Source: JAPOXR01 sp965116115 (GTDB taxonomy: Bacteria > Pseudomonadota > Alphaproteobacteria > Rhodobacterales > Rhodobacteraceae). Taken from it: DNA of 64,000 bases. The stretch spans positions 930,001 through 994,000 of the forward strand of contig OZ220486.1 in NCBI GenBank assembly GCA_965116115.1, given 5' to 3'. The notes beneath the pieces are model-generated. The model was not told the DNA's origin and searched no databases. It worked only from the letters and a program-made list of their open reading frames with translations. The position numbers and the translations under genes are program-made. Below are positions 52,089 to 60,565 of the stretch, piece by piece. The stretch's first letter is position 1. Each line of letters starts with the position of its first letter.

Positions 52089-53523
52089 GGGAATGTCCCG
52101 CTTGGTGTTGAAACCCGCAGGAGCGATGCTGCCGGTCGGCTATCTACGCGGCGTCCTTGAGCCGGTCAAGCCGATTCTTTCGACGATGTTCGATGAGAGC
52201 CTGCTTGAGAACGGGCAGCTGCCTGTACGCCTTGATGCGGCGGAAACCCTTCTCGGCCCTGTCATGCCGGCGGCGGGCTGTCTCAAAGCCATGCCGGCGT
52301 TCCTCCAGCGCTTCACGTTGCGGCAGACCTGCCGGACCGTGCTGTTCATCGATTCGATGATGTTCGTGCTCGCCAGCGACCGCCGCAGCTCTAACGGCAG
52401 GCCGAGCCGGGAGACGGTCAGGACCTCGTCCAGGCCTTCAAGTATCGACCGGGAGACATCCGGCGCCTCCTGTTCGAAACGCCGGGCCATGCTGCGCATC
52501 AGCCGCTCGGCCTTGTCGGCGTCATCAAGTTCCCAGGCCTGTCTGAGCGTCCGCCGCACGCCGGCGTGATGTTCCGCGGCGAGACGGTCGGTGATGTTGC
52601 GGCCCTTGTGAACCTGGCAGCGCTGAACAGGGATGTCCGCGCCGAAAGCGCGCCGGATCGCCTTGCTGAGCGCCCCGGCTCCGTCGACGATGAACAGATA
52701 ACAGCCCTCCGGGTCAAGCCCGCGCCCGATCAGATCATCAAGCAGAGCCTGCACGGTCGCAGCATTCTCCGTCGCGCCTTCGATGACGACTGGGGGACGC
52801 TTACGCCCGGATGCGTCAATGCCGACCGCCCCGATCATCAGCAGACGGTCGCTCATATGCAGCCCGTCGATCTGAACCGCGACGAGATCAAGCTCCGACA
52901 GATCGGAAGTCATCCATTCATCAAACTTCGCCTGCGTCAACGCCTTGAACCGGCGGGACACGGCCGATTTCGACAGCCCGCAGCCCGCCCCGCACGGAAC
53001 TCCGGCCTCCGGAATCCTCACCGCCCGGCGGAACTTGCGGGTCGCTGCGCTCGCGGTCATCAAGTTCACCGACTGTTGATCAAGATAGCCGTCCGCGGAG
53101 ATCTCCTACCAGCTCGGCAGGGACATCTCCTTGCCCGCAGCCTTGCAGCGGAGCCGCGGACGGTCGATGCCGACCTTGCCGCCGTGAAACCCGACCTGGG
53201 AACGCGCATGGCACCAGCGGTGCCCCGGCTTGTCGGGAGAATGACTGTAACGCTTCCCGGCAAGCCGCTCGGCGTCCTCGTCCATCATCTGCCGCAGATA
53301 CGCGATGCCCGTCGTCAGACAGAATTTCTCGAAACTCTCGGTCACGTCTTCGTACGCCTTTTCGACGAGCGCGTTGATATTCGAAGCGCTGGCGGAGGCG
53401 CAGGGGAATGTGCTGATGGTCTTCATGGCATTGCTTCCTTTTTCTTCAGAAAATCCCCGAGCTGATGCTCGCGGGAGAGGCAACACCGCCTGTATCAAAT
53501 TCAACATCAAGTGGGACATCCCC
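52089..53523 (-). mobile_element. IS256-family insertion sequence, copy 2 (decayed)
   Basis: Ends GGGAATGTCCC followed by a TGTTGAA segment (left, 52089) and the inverted counterpart ending at 53523. Related to but distinct from copy 1 at 8.2-9.6 kb. Its left end is 47 bp upstream of the DUF499 start codon, and its right end abuts an IS30 remnant. No target duplication visible. Confidence 0.8.
52140..53426 (-). pseudogene. IS256 transposase, nonsense and frameshift
   Basis: Begins MKTISTFPCASASASNINAL at 53426. An in-frame TAG at 53108-53106 follows EMSLPSW, where copy 1 has a Glu codon. The frame then continues ISADGYLDQQSVNLM, VAVQIDGLHMSDRL, LFIVDGAGALSKAIRR, NIIESMNSTVRQVCRNVKRW. Near 52260-52240 a frameshift displaces the C terminus; the original frame reads FRRIKAYRQLPVLKQAL and EHRRKNRLDRLKDAA. 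It is otherwise more complete than copy 1, but inactive as read. Confidence 0.85.
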
Positions 53524-53905
53524 TGAAATTCTGATTGGATGATAATGGAGCGCAAGGCGGCGCGCACCGGGTCCGCTGAACGGCAGGAGACCGGACAAAC
53601 CTTCAGGTTGCCGGATTTCATTTCGCCCGCCCGTGCCGCTCACAGCGGGGGCGGGTGAGCGGGTATACGAGCAGCTTGGCGAGGGAACAGCTTCTGAAGC
53701 CGACGGACGTCCGGGCAGCAGCTCCCGCTGAGGTCCGGAGGGTGCGGGACGAGCTCAACGAACGCCCTCTGGAGCTGCTTGGGCTGTCGGCCCCCGTCGG
53801 AGGTTTTCCTTGAGGCGTCGACGGCGGCCCCGAGAAGAGGCGGGGCGGAGCCGGCTATCGCTGAATCCCGGCCGCCGGCTGGCTCCGGTGATGCATTTCA
53901 TAGTT
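53524..53905 (+). mobile_element. IS30-family remnant, third copy (3' part)
   Basis: Contains the tail of an IS30 transposase in broken frames (FHFARPCRSQR, then LAREQLLKPTDV and RDELNERPLELL) and ends with GATGCATTTCATAGTTTCAT near 53890-53909, the same end sequence as the copies around the RTX gene. Its 5' part is missing, replaced by the IS256 copy. Confidence 0.7.
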
Positions 53906-53981
53906 TCATCAGCGAACCGGATGCTGTTCCACGGCGGCTGCTGAAAACTGTCCGCAAAGAACGCAGCCGGATTTTGTGGCT

Positions 53982-54740
53982 TCATACGACAATGACCGAG
54001 ATCAATAGCCCGGTCGAGGTACGGTTTTCGTGCCGACCGCGACGGTACGAAAAGTATCTTTCACTGTCCGCATAGGTGCAGTGTCCGATCCATTTCCGGT
54101 TGCGGATGCCGGCCCGGGCGAGTCGCATCAGTCCGTATCGCGGCAAATCGAAAACCAGCCTTCCTTGGCGATCCCGGCCGAAGCAGCGTTCGCTTTCCGG
54201 GTCTTTGCCGATGAATTCTTCCTGAAATTCCGGGCCGACCTGATAATTGTCCTTGCTGATCGCCGGACCGATGACGGCCCTGATGCGCCCGCGCCCGGCT
54301 CCCTCATTGATCATGGCGTCAACAGTGTTCTCGATGATCCCGGCCAGCGCCCCGCGCCAGCCGGCATGGGCGGCTCCGATCACCCCGGATTCCGGATCAG
54401 CGAAAAGCACCGGCTGGCAGTCGGCCGACAGGACTCCTATGGCGATGGACGGAACTTTCGTGACAAGTCCGTCAGCTTTGATCGGGCCGTTCGGCGGCGT
54501 GTCCCTGATAACGGAGGCTTTTGCCGAGTGGACCTGATGGCCCGTGAACAATTTCCGCGGGTCCGCATCAAGCGACCGCGCGGCTTTCGCGCGGTTAAGA
54601 CGGACGCGGCCGGGATCGTCATCCGTGCTCAGACCGCAGTTGAGACTATCGTAGTCCCCTTCCGACGATCCGCCGACGCGCGCGAAAAACCCGTGCCGGA
54701 AAGGCTGGAGCTCTGCTGAGACGCTGAATTCCGGATTCAT
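53982..54740 (-). CDS. pgeF: Purine nucleoside phosphorylase / laccase-domain protein (PgeF, YfiH family)
   Basis: 252 aa, CNF1/YfiH fold. N terminus FRHGFFARVGGSSEGDYDSL; zinc ligands in FTGHQVHSAK (His), IGVLSADCQPVLFAD (Cys) and IGAAHAGWRGALAGI (His); C-terminal WIGHCTYADSERYFSYRRG. Members cleave purine nucleosides and remove misplaced serine from peptidoglycan precursors. The start overlaps the midA stop (ATGA), so it is translated with midA as the third gene of lgt-midA-pgeF, an order typical of Alphaproteobacteria. Its 3' end runs to within 80 bp of the IS30 remnant. Confidence 0.93.
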   Translation of the reverse strand: MNPEFSVSAELQPFRHGFFARVGGSSEGDYDSLNCGLSTDDDPGRVRLNRAKAARSLDADPRKLFTGHQVHSAKASVIRDTPPNGPIKADGLVTKVPSIAIGVLSADCQPVLFADPESGVIGAAHAGWRGALAGIIENTVDAMINEGAGRGRIRAVIGPAISKDNYQVGPEFQEEFIGKDPESERCFGRDRQGRLVFDLPRYGLMRLARAGIRNRKWIGHCTYADSERYFSYRRGRHENRTSTGLLISVIVV

Positions 54741-55798
54741 GCGGCGAATCCCGGCGGCAAAGGCGCTCCGCGCGGATAGAGGGCCATGACCTTGAAGAGA
54801 GATCCCATTTCATCCGGATGAATCAGCCTGCGGCAGCCCGCGGTGTGCTGGCGGAGCGTCCCGCCTTCCATTTCCCGGGCGAGAACCCGCGCCCGTTCCG
54901 TGATGCCCATCCGTTCAAGCCAGACGCCTTGGGGAAGGGGGCCGGCGCAGGCTGAGCCGTCTGCGGCAGTCCGGATCTCCCCGAAGTCGATATGCGCCGA
55001 GATGTCGGCCTTTCCGGGTTCAGCCAGCGCGCATATGTACGCATGGTCCTTGACTGCCTGCAGAGTGTTTCCCAGCGACTTTTCTCCGCCGTAATCGACC
55101 AGCAGAGCCGCACCGCCGAATTTTCCGACGATTCTGGAAATCACCCGGGCTATCGACGCGGCTGCGGGCCGGATCTCAACGATATCACCCTCCATCGTGT
55201 CATGGCCGCGGCTCCGCGGCGCAGCCGCATCGCTGCAGAAAACATCTTGGAATTCCAAGCCCCCGGGTCCGAGCCCGACACGGATTTCATTCCAGCCCGA
55301 TTCGGTCCGGCGGAACTGACGGATCGGGAGGGCGTCAAAAAATTCATTGGCCGCGAGGAACAAGGGGCGGTCCGGGAGATTTCCGATGTGCTCGATCCAG
55401 ATCGGGTCATGCCCGGACAGCGCATTGCGCTGCGCATCCCGCAGCGCCGGGCTTGATTCCAGCAGGACCAGCTGCGCGGATTCACGGAACCCGTCCAGTT
55501 TGGAGGCCGCCCGCAGAATATCTGACATCATGGTTCCGCGCCCCGGTCCGAGTTCGGCTACGGTGAACGGTGACGGCCGCCCCTGATCCGCCCAGGACTG
55601 CGCCAGAAACACGCCGATCAGTTCGCCGAACATCTGCGAAATTTCCGGCGCGGTTGTGAACGCGCCGCGCTGTCCGATCGCGTCCGCACGGTTGTAGTAG
55701 CCGAATTCACGGTCAAAGAGGCAGGCGGACATGTAGTCTGAAACGGGAATCGGCCCGTCCGCGCGTATCCGGGCCGCAAGCCGGGCTTTCAGTGTCAC
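54737..55798 (-). CDS. SAM-dependent methyltransferase, MidA/NDUFAF7 family
   Basis: 353 aa, DUF185. N terminus IRADGPIPVSDYMSACLFD, then FGYYNRADAIGQRGAFTTAP, the SAM-binding motif FTVAELGPGRGTMMSDILRA, FLAANEFFDALPIRQF, and ALLVDYGGEKSLGNTLQAV. The mitochondrial homologue methylates an arginine of complex I subunit NDUFS2; bacterial members are presumed similar. The start is placed at GTG 55798, which overlaps the lgt stop as GTGA; a TTG seven codons upstream is an alternative. Confidence 0.9.
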   Translation of the reverse strand: MTLKARLAARIRADGPIPVSDYMSACLFDREFGYYNRADAIGQRGAFTTAPEISQMFGELIGVFLAQSWADQGRPSPFTVAELGPGRGTMMSDILRAASKLDGFRESAQLVLLESSPALRDAQRNALSGHDPIWIEHIGNLPDRPLFLAANEFFDALPIRQFRRTESGWNEIRVGLGPGGLEFQDVFCSDAAAPRSRGHDTMEGDIVEIRPAAASIARVISRIVGKFGGAALLVDYGGEKSLGNTLQAVKDHAYICALAEPGKADISAHIDFGEIRTAADGSACAGPLPQGVWLERMGITERARVLAREMEGGTLRQHTAGCRRLIHPDEMGSLFKVMALYPRGAPLPPGFAA

Positions 55799-56682
55799 TG
55801 CCGCCGCAACCGTGACCAAATGAAAATTCCGGTCCCGAGGGCGATCATGGGCAGGGACAGGGTCTGCCCCATGCTCAGGCCCCAGTCTGCGAATTGGATC
55901 GCGTACCCTTCAGGGTTATCGATGGACTTCATTTGCGAGTCAGACACCCGGAACAGTTCGGCCAATGTCCGCGCTCCGCCGTAGCCGGCGAAGAACAGGC
56001 CCGTCACCTGTCCGGGAACTTTGAACGCGTTCCGCCTGTAGGCGAGCCAAGCGAATACGGCGCACAGAAACGCGCCCTCGAGAAGCGCCTCGTAGATCTG
56101 GGACGGATGGCGGCTGCAGACGCCTGTCCACCCGTCAGGGCAGAACGATGCCGGACCCTGCGGATAGATGACGGCCCACGGCAGCCGCGAGGGCTCGCCC
56201 CAGAGTTCTCCGTTGATGAAATTAGCGATGCGGCCGAGAAACAGCCCTGGCATGGCGGTCACCGAGATGGCGTCTCCGACGCTGGCGACTGGTAAGCGAT
56301 TCAGCCGGCAAAAGATGACCGTCGCCGCGATCAGACCTGCCAAGCCGCCGTGGAATGACATGCCGCCGCGCCAGACCGCGAAAATTCCGAGCGGATTATC
56401 AAGATAGTGCAAAGGGTTGTAAAACAGCACATAGCCTGTTCGGCCGCCGAGAATCGCCCCGATTATGATCCAGGTCAACAGCCGGTCGGCAGCGGCCCGG
56501 CCCATCGGCGGCTCGCCGGGCCAAAGGCCCGGCTGTTCCATCATTGAAATGAACCAGCGCCACGCGATCAGAAAACCGGCGATGTAAGAGAGCGCGTACC
56601 AGCGGACGGCGAAATTGCCGCCCGCGATTTCAAACGAGATGATTTCAGGGTTGAACGCCGGAAGAGGAACCGCAAGGATCAT
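55795..56682 (-). CDS. lgt: Prolipoprotein diacylglyceryl transferase
   Basis: 295 aa, an inner-membrane enzyme with about 7 helices that attaches diacylglycerol from phosphatidylglycerol to the lipobox Cys. Motifs: VRWYALSYIAGFLIAW, GGRTGYVLFYNP, GGMSFHGGLAGLIAAT (essential His), and the Lgt signature GRIANFINGELWGEPS. The C terminus has GARTLAELFRVSDSQM. First gene of the lgt-midA-pgeF operon, divergent from ubiK across about 90 bp. Confidence 0.96.
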   Translation of the reverse strand: MILAVPLPAFNPEIISFEIAGGNFAVRWYALSYIAGFLIAWRWFISMMEQPGLWPGEPPMGRAAADRLLTWIIIGAILGGRTGYVLFYNPLHYLDNPLGIFAVWRGGMSFHGGLAGLIAATVIFCRLNRLPVASVGDAISVTAMPGLFLGRIANFINGELWGEPSRLPWAVIYPQGPASFCPDGWTGVCSRHPSQIYEALLEGAFLCAVFAWLAYRRNAFKVPGQVTGLFFAGYGGARTLAELFRVSDSQMKSIDNPEGYAIQFADWGLSMGQTLSLPMIALGTGIFIWSRLRRQ

Positions 56683-56770
56683 GACTTATCGCCGCCCGTC
56701 CCGCCGGCAAAACTTGGAATGCCGGATCGGCAACCATATATTGGAATCATCATACGATCTGAGGCCGCCG

Positions 56771-57058
56771 ATGCAAACCAAAGGAAAAGTCTTCGAAGAT
56801 CTGGCGCAGCTCATGACCAACGCGATGGGCGTGGCTCAGGATGCCAAGCAGGAATTCGAGACCGGATTGAACAGCTGGTTCGACCGGTGGGTCGCCGACC
56901 GGAATCTGGTGACGCGCGAAGAATTCGAAGCCGTGCTGCTGATGGCTCGAAAGGCGCGCGAAGAAAACGAATCTCTCTTGCGCAGAATCGAGCGGCTTGA
57001 GACCGCCGCGGAACGGGCGGATCAATGCTGCCCGGACGAGAAACCGGATTCAGAATAG
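56771..57058 (+). CDS. ubiK: Ubiquinone biosynthesis accessory factor UbiK (BMFP family)
   Basis: 95 aa. MQTKGKVFEDLAQLMTNAMG is an amphipathic helix, then RNLVTREEFEAVLLMARKAR and a C-terminal coiled coil NESLLRRIERLE, the layout of BMFP proteins, which trimerise through the coil. UbiK supports aerobic ubiquinone synthesis by aiding the UbiJ complex. The start is at 56771 by family alignment; longer in-frame starts overlap the divergent lgt promoter region. Confidence 0.88.
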   Translation: MQTKGKVFEDLAQLMTNAMGVAQDAKQEFETGLNSWFDRWVADRNLVTREEFEAVLLMARKAREENESLLRRIERLETAAERADQCCPDEKPDSE

Positions 57059-57374
57059 CCCGGACGTTCTCCGGTCCGCCATGACAGGGCGGACCGTTCT
57101 CCGGAACAGACGGCGCGGGCGGAACCTTCCGTCCGCCGCGCCCGGCAGGGCGGGAAGCGCGGGATGCCGCGGACGTCCGTGAGCGTGCGGCGCAGGAGTT
57201 CACAGACAATTCGCTAAAGGCATTCTGCGGGCAGCGGAAATTATGTCTTTAACCTCAGCCGAACTTGTGCCACTATACGTGGCATCGCAGGCGCGCGCTT
57301 CACCGAATTGTGGGCGAATCATCAGCTTGTAGTGGATATACGCCGAATCCATTGCAGAATTTGCGGGGATATGG
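57059..57374. other. Intergenic stretch upstream of the YbjN gene
   Basis: No gene supported. GC-rich up to about 57200, then more AT-rich (TTATGTCTTTAACC near 57240), which probably holds the promoter of the YbjN-proC-csaA cluster. No clear -10/-35 pair stands out. Confidence 0.4.
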
Positions 57375-57878
57375 ATGGATCAGACGGAGTTCGATTTCGC
57401 CGAGGAGTTCAGCCATCCGATCGATCTGGCCGAGGCGCTGGCGGTCAGTATGGGTTTGGCGTGCGCCCGGGACGGAGCCGACCGTCTCGTCATCGAATTC
57501 GAAGGCATGTGGCGGCTCTACAGAATCGCCGTCAGTCTGGTTGAAGATTCCGGAATGCTGACGGTCCGGTCCGGGTTTGAGATGAAACTCGGAGACAGCG
57601 CCCCGGAACAGATTCTCAAAGTCGTCAATCACGCCAATCAACTGTGTCCGTTCGGATCGTTCACGGCTCACACCGAGGAAGAGGTGTTCGTATTCGGCTG
57701 CGGCCAGTTATTGGGCGGCGGTGCGCATATGACCCTTGATCATGTGCGGAGACTGCTTGAAACCTGCGTTTCCGAGTGCGAACGGTTTTATCCCGCGTTT
57801 CAGATGGTGGCTTACGGCGGCAAAGACGCGGACTCGGCCGTCAAAGCCGCAGTAATTGAGCCGGTCAGCGAATGCTGA
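57375..57878 (+). CDS. YbjN-domain protein
   Basis: 167 aa. N terminus DQTEFDFAEEFSHPIDLAEA, then GMWRLYRIAVSLVEDSGMLT, LKVVNHANQLCPFGSFTAHT and VFVFGCGQLL. This is the YbjN/type III chaperone-like fold common as a single-copy gene immediately upstream of proC in Alphaproteobacteria. Its role is unclear (E. coli YbjN affects motility and stress tolerance). The proC start follows after 33 bp, suggesting cotranscription. Confidence 0.88.
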   Translation: MDQTEFDFAEEFSHPIDLAEALAVSMGLACARDGADRLVIEFEGMWRLYRIAVSLVEDSGMLTVRSGFEMKLGDSAPEQILKVVNHANQLCPFGSFTAHTEEEVFVFGCGQLLGGGAHMTLDHVRRLLETCVSECERFYPAFQMVAYGGKDADSAVKAAVIEPVSEC

Positions 57879-57911
57879 GCCGCAGACGGCGGGCCGTTAT
57901 GGTTCCCAGTG

Positions 57912-58733
57912 ATGCGGTCTGAACTGAACGAACGCGGCATCCTGCTTCTGGGGTGCGGCAAAATGGGCTCCGCTCTGCTGAGAGGTTGGATCAGCGGCGG
58001 AATCCGTGCGGAATCGGTCCGTGTTATTGAACCCGAACCGTCGCCGTGGCTTCAATCGCTTTCTGTTTCACTGAATGAGGAATTGCCGGAGTGTCCGCCC
58101 GCTGTCTGCGTCATCGCGGTCAAACCGCAGATTCTTCCGAATGCGGTGAAACAGGCGGCGCCGCTCGGCGGCGGCAGGACGCTGGTTCTGTCGATCGCCG
58201 CCGGCATCCGGATTGACTTCCTGAGCCGGGCTTTCGGCCCGCGCGCGCCGGTGATCCGGGCCATGCCCAACACCCCGGCGGCCATCGGCTGCGGAATTTC
58301 CGCAATGGTCGGCGGCAGCCGGGCGGACGCCGGTCATCTTGCGCTTGCGGAACATCTGCTGTCAGCCGTCGGCGAGACGGTCCGCCTTGAGAGCGAAAGC
58401 CAGATGGACGCCGTGACCGCTCTTTCCGGTTCCGGTCCGGCGTATGTGTTCCACATGATTGAAACCATGGCGCGGGCCGGGAGAGAACAGGGCCTGCCGC
58501 GGGAACTGGCGCTTAAACTGGCGGTATCGACGGTCGCGGGAGCCGGAAGACTTGCCGCGGAGTCCGACCGCAGCCCGTCACAGCTCCGCATTGATGTCAC
58601 GTCTCCGGCAGGGACCACTGAGGCGGCCCTGAATTTCCTGATGGACAAGGAATCGGGCCTTGGGGGGGTGATATCCCGGTCGGTAAGGGCGGCTGCCGAA
58701 CGCAGCCGGGAACTGGGCGGCCCGAATGGATGA
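57912..58733 (+). CDS. proC: Pyrroline-5-carboxylate reductase
   Basis: 273 aa, last step of proline synthesis (NADPH-dependent reduction of P5C). N-terminal Rossmann motif ILLLGCGKMGSALLRGW, then VIAVKPQILPNAV, VIRAMPNTPAAIGCGISAM, and the dimerisation-domain signature ALSGSGPAYVFHMIETM plus DVTSPAGTTEAAL. A G7 run near 58661-58667 encodes GLGGVIS and is in frame. The stop overlaps the csaA start by several bases (ATGGATGA). Confidence 0.95.
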   Translation: MRSELNERGILLLGCGKMGSALLRGWISGGIRAESVRVIEPEPSPWLQSLSVSLNEELPECPPAVCVIAVKPQILPNAVKQAAPLGGGRTLVLSIAAGIRIDFLSRAFGPRAPVIRAMPNTPAAIGCGISAMVGGSRADAGHLALAEHLLSAVGETVRLESESQMDAVTALSGSGPAYVFHMIETMARAGREQGLPRELALKLAVSTVAGAGRLAAESDRSPSQLRIDVTSPAGTTEAALNFLMDKESGLGGVISRSVRAAAERSRELGGPNG

Positions 58734-59064
58734 GATCAGCTACGGCGATTTCCAGAAACTGGACATCCGAGTCGGCAGAGTGGTCCGGGCCGAGGACTTT
58801 CCGGAAGCGCGCAAGCCGGCATGCAAACTGTGGGTGGATTTCGGCCGGGATATCGGCACGCGCAAGAGTTCGGCGCAGATCACCGCCAATTACAAACCCG
58901 GGCAACTTGTCGGCAGGCAGGTTCTAGCGGTGGTTAATTTCCCGCCGCGGCAGATCGGCAGATTCATGTCGGAAATCCTGGTCCTCGGCGTGCCCGGCAA
59001 AGACGGCGAAGTCGTCCTGATTACGCCTGACTCGGAGGTTCCGGACGGCGGAAAACTGTATTGA
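58726..59064 (+). CDS. csaA: CsaA-type tRNA-binding chaperone
   Basis: 112 aa, a single EMAP-II/OB-fold tRNA-binding domain. YGDFQKLDIRVGRVVRAEDF, RKPACKLWVDFGRDIGTRKS, SAQITANYKPGQLVGRQVLA, VVNFPPRQIGRFMSEILVLG. CsaA is described as a secretion-related chaperone or as a free tRNA-binding protein; it is homodimeric. Start and stop overlap proC upstream and the dehydrogenase downstream, so the three genes are translationally coupled. Confidence 0.93.
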   Translation: MDEISYGDFQKLDIRVGRVVRAEDFPEARKPACKLWVDFGRDIGTRKSSAQITANYKPGQLVGRQVLAVVNFPPRQIGRFMSEILVLGVPGKDGEVVLITPDSEVPDGGKLY

Positions 59065-60026
59065 TGGCGAAAAAACGCATTCTGATTTCCCGGCGTCTGC
59101 CGGATGCGGTCATGAAGGCGGCCCGGTCAGAGTTTGACGCTGAGGAAAGGGATGCCGCGCTGCCGCTCACTGTTGACGAGGCGAAAGAGTGTCTGCGGAC
59201 ATTCGACGGCGCGGTCACGTCCCTCGGAGACGGATTTTCCGCCGAGGCGTTCGCATCGTCGAAACGGCTCAGATGCCGGATTCTTGCCAATTTCGGCGTC
59301 GGATACAATCATATCGATATTGCCGCGGCCGAGTGGCACGGCATCGTCGTGACCAATACGCCCGGCGCGGTGACAGATGCGACCGCTGACATCGCGGTGA
59401 CTTTGATTCTGGCTTCAGCCCGCCGCATAGTCGAGGGAGACCGTCTGGCGCGTTCCGGCCTCTGGGAAGGCTGGCAGCCGACCCAGCTGCTCGGCAGCCA
59501 GGTCACCGGCAAGACGCTGGGAATCATCGGCATGGGAAGAATCGGCCGGGCGGTGGCCGGGCGGTGCCATTTCGGATTCGGCATGAAGGTGGTCTTTTGC
59601 AGCCGATCTGCAAAAAAGGACCTGCCGTTTCCGGCGGAGCAGCTTGAGTCGGCGAAGGCGGTCGCGGAGACGGCGGATTTCGTCGCCGTCACCGTGGCCG
59701 GCGGTCCGGCCACACATCATCTGGTGAATGCGGAACTGCTCGAATCCATGCAGCGGCACGCGTTTCTGATCAATGTCTCGCGCGGAGACGTTATTGATGA
59801 ATCGGCCCTGATCAATTCGCTTGAGGGAAAGAGAATCGCCGGCGCGGGCCTTGATGTCTACGAGTTCGAACCGCAGGTTCCGGAGAGGCTGTCGCGGCTG
59901 GACAATGCCGTTCTTCTTCCGCATCTTGGAACATCGGTTCTGGAAGTCCGGGAAGCCATGGGCTTCATGGCTCTGGATAATCTGAGAGCGTTTTTCTCAG
60001 GCGGCGCGGCGCCGAACCGGGTATGA
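59064..60026 (+). CDS. D-2-hydroxyacid dehydrogenase (glyoxylate reductase type)
   Basis: 320 aa. NAD-binding motif LGIIGMGRIGRAVAGRC followed by VVFCSRSAKK (a basic residue after beta-2 suggests NADP); substrate loop LANFGVGYNHID; catalytic Arg in LINVSRGDVID, Glu in LDVYEFEPQVPE and His in VLLPHLGTS. The family is the glyoxylate/hydroxypyruvate reductase branch. The ATG at 59064 overlaps the csaA TGA. The exact substrate is unknown. Confidence 0.92.
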   Translation: MAKKRILISRRLPDAVMKAARSEFDAEERDAALPLTVDEAKECLRTFDGAVTSLGDGFSAEAFASSKRLRCRILANFGVGYNHIDIAAAEWHGIVVTNTPGAVTDATADIAVTLILASARRIVEGDRLARSGLWEGWQPTQLLGSQVTGKTLGIIGMGRIGRAVAGRCHFGFGMKVVFCSRSAKKDLPFPAEQLESAKAVAETADFVAVTVAGGPATHHLVNAELLESMQRHAFLINVSRGDVIDESALINSLEGKRIAGAGLDVYEFEPQVPERLSRLDNAVLLPHLGTSVLEVREAMGFMALDNLRAFFSGGAAPNRV

Positions 60027-60081
60027 CCAGCCGGAGACGCAAGCCGAGAGCGGACAGGCCGCGGTTGAAATGCGGCATGCC

Positions 60082-60399
60082 CTAGGGTTGTCGCTTTTGA
60101 GAATTCCCGTTTTCCGGCAGGAGTCCGGCGGAGCTGACGAGCTTCAGGGCGCAGCGGTGATACCAGCCGGCTTTCTTGAGTCCGCCGCGCATCGACTCAG
60201 CCTGCCTGTCCGTCGTGACCCGCGCCGGGTTGAGAGCCGGCCGCCGCATCATGTCCGGTTTTCCCGGCCCGGGTCCTGTCCGGTCGCACGGATGGTATTC
60301 GTTAATCGTGAAGCCGAGGAACCGGCGCAGACTGTTCCCGATCGGCCAGCGCTCCCGCGCACCCTTGAGAAAACGCTCCGGATCCCGTTTCCCGCTCAT
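60082..60399 (-). pseudogene. ISAs1 transposase C-terminal fragment
   Basis: Reads RFLKGARERWPIGNSLRRFL, then NEYHPCDRTGPGPGKPDMM, RRPALNPAR and MRGGLKKAGWYHRCALKL. It corresponds to the ISAs1 tail RF..AVRGHWGIENSLHWVLDV, E..RIR.GN, LRRIALNLL, KRKRAGWDNDYLLKLL, with the catalytic Glu region diverged (IGNSL for IENSL). No element ends are visible; the intact IS66 copy inserted just upstream of it. Confidence 0.7.
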
Positions 60400-60565
60400 G
60401 ATGAAACACCGGTTTCCGGGGCTGCGCTTTCCCCGGATTTCCCGGGTCGACGAGACGGATCCGACAGCGGCTTTTCAGCCGGCCGGCATCACAGCGGACA
60501 GCGGCCCGCCGGGTGTCGATTCGGCTGTGTCCCTTCTCCTTACGCGTCCCGGAGAACCGGATGTT

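Noticed and set aside
58661..58667. G7 run in proC as a phase-variation tract
   Set aside because: The frame is intact across it and seven bases is within ordinary coding variation for this GC content.
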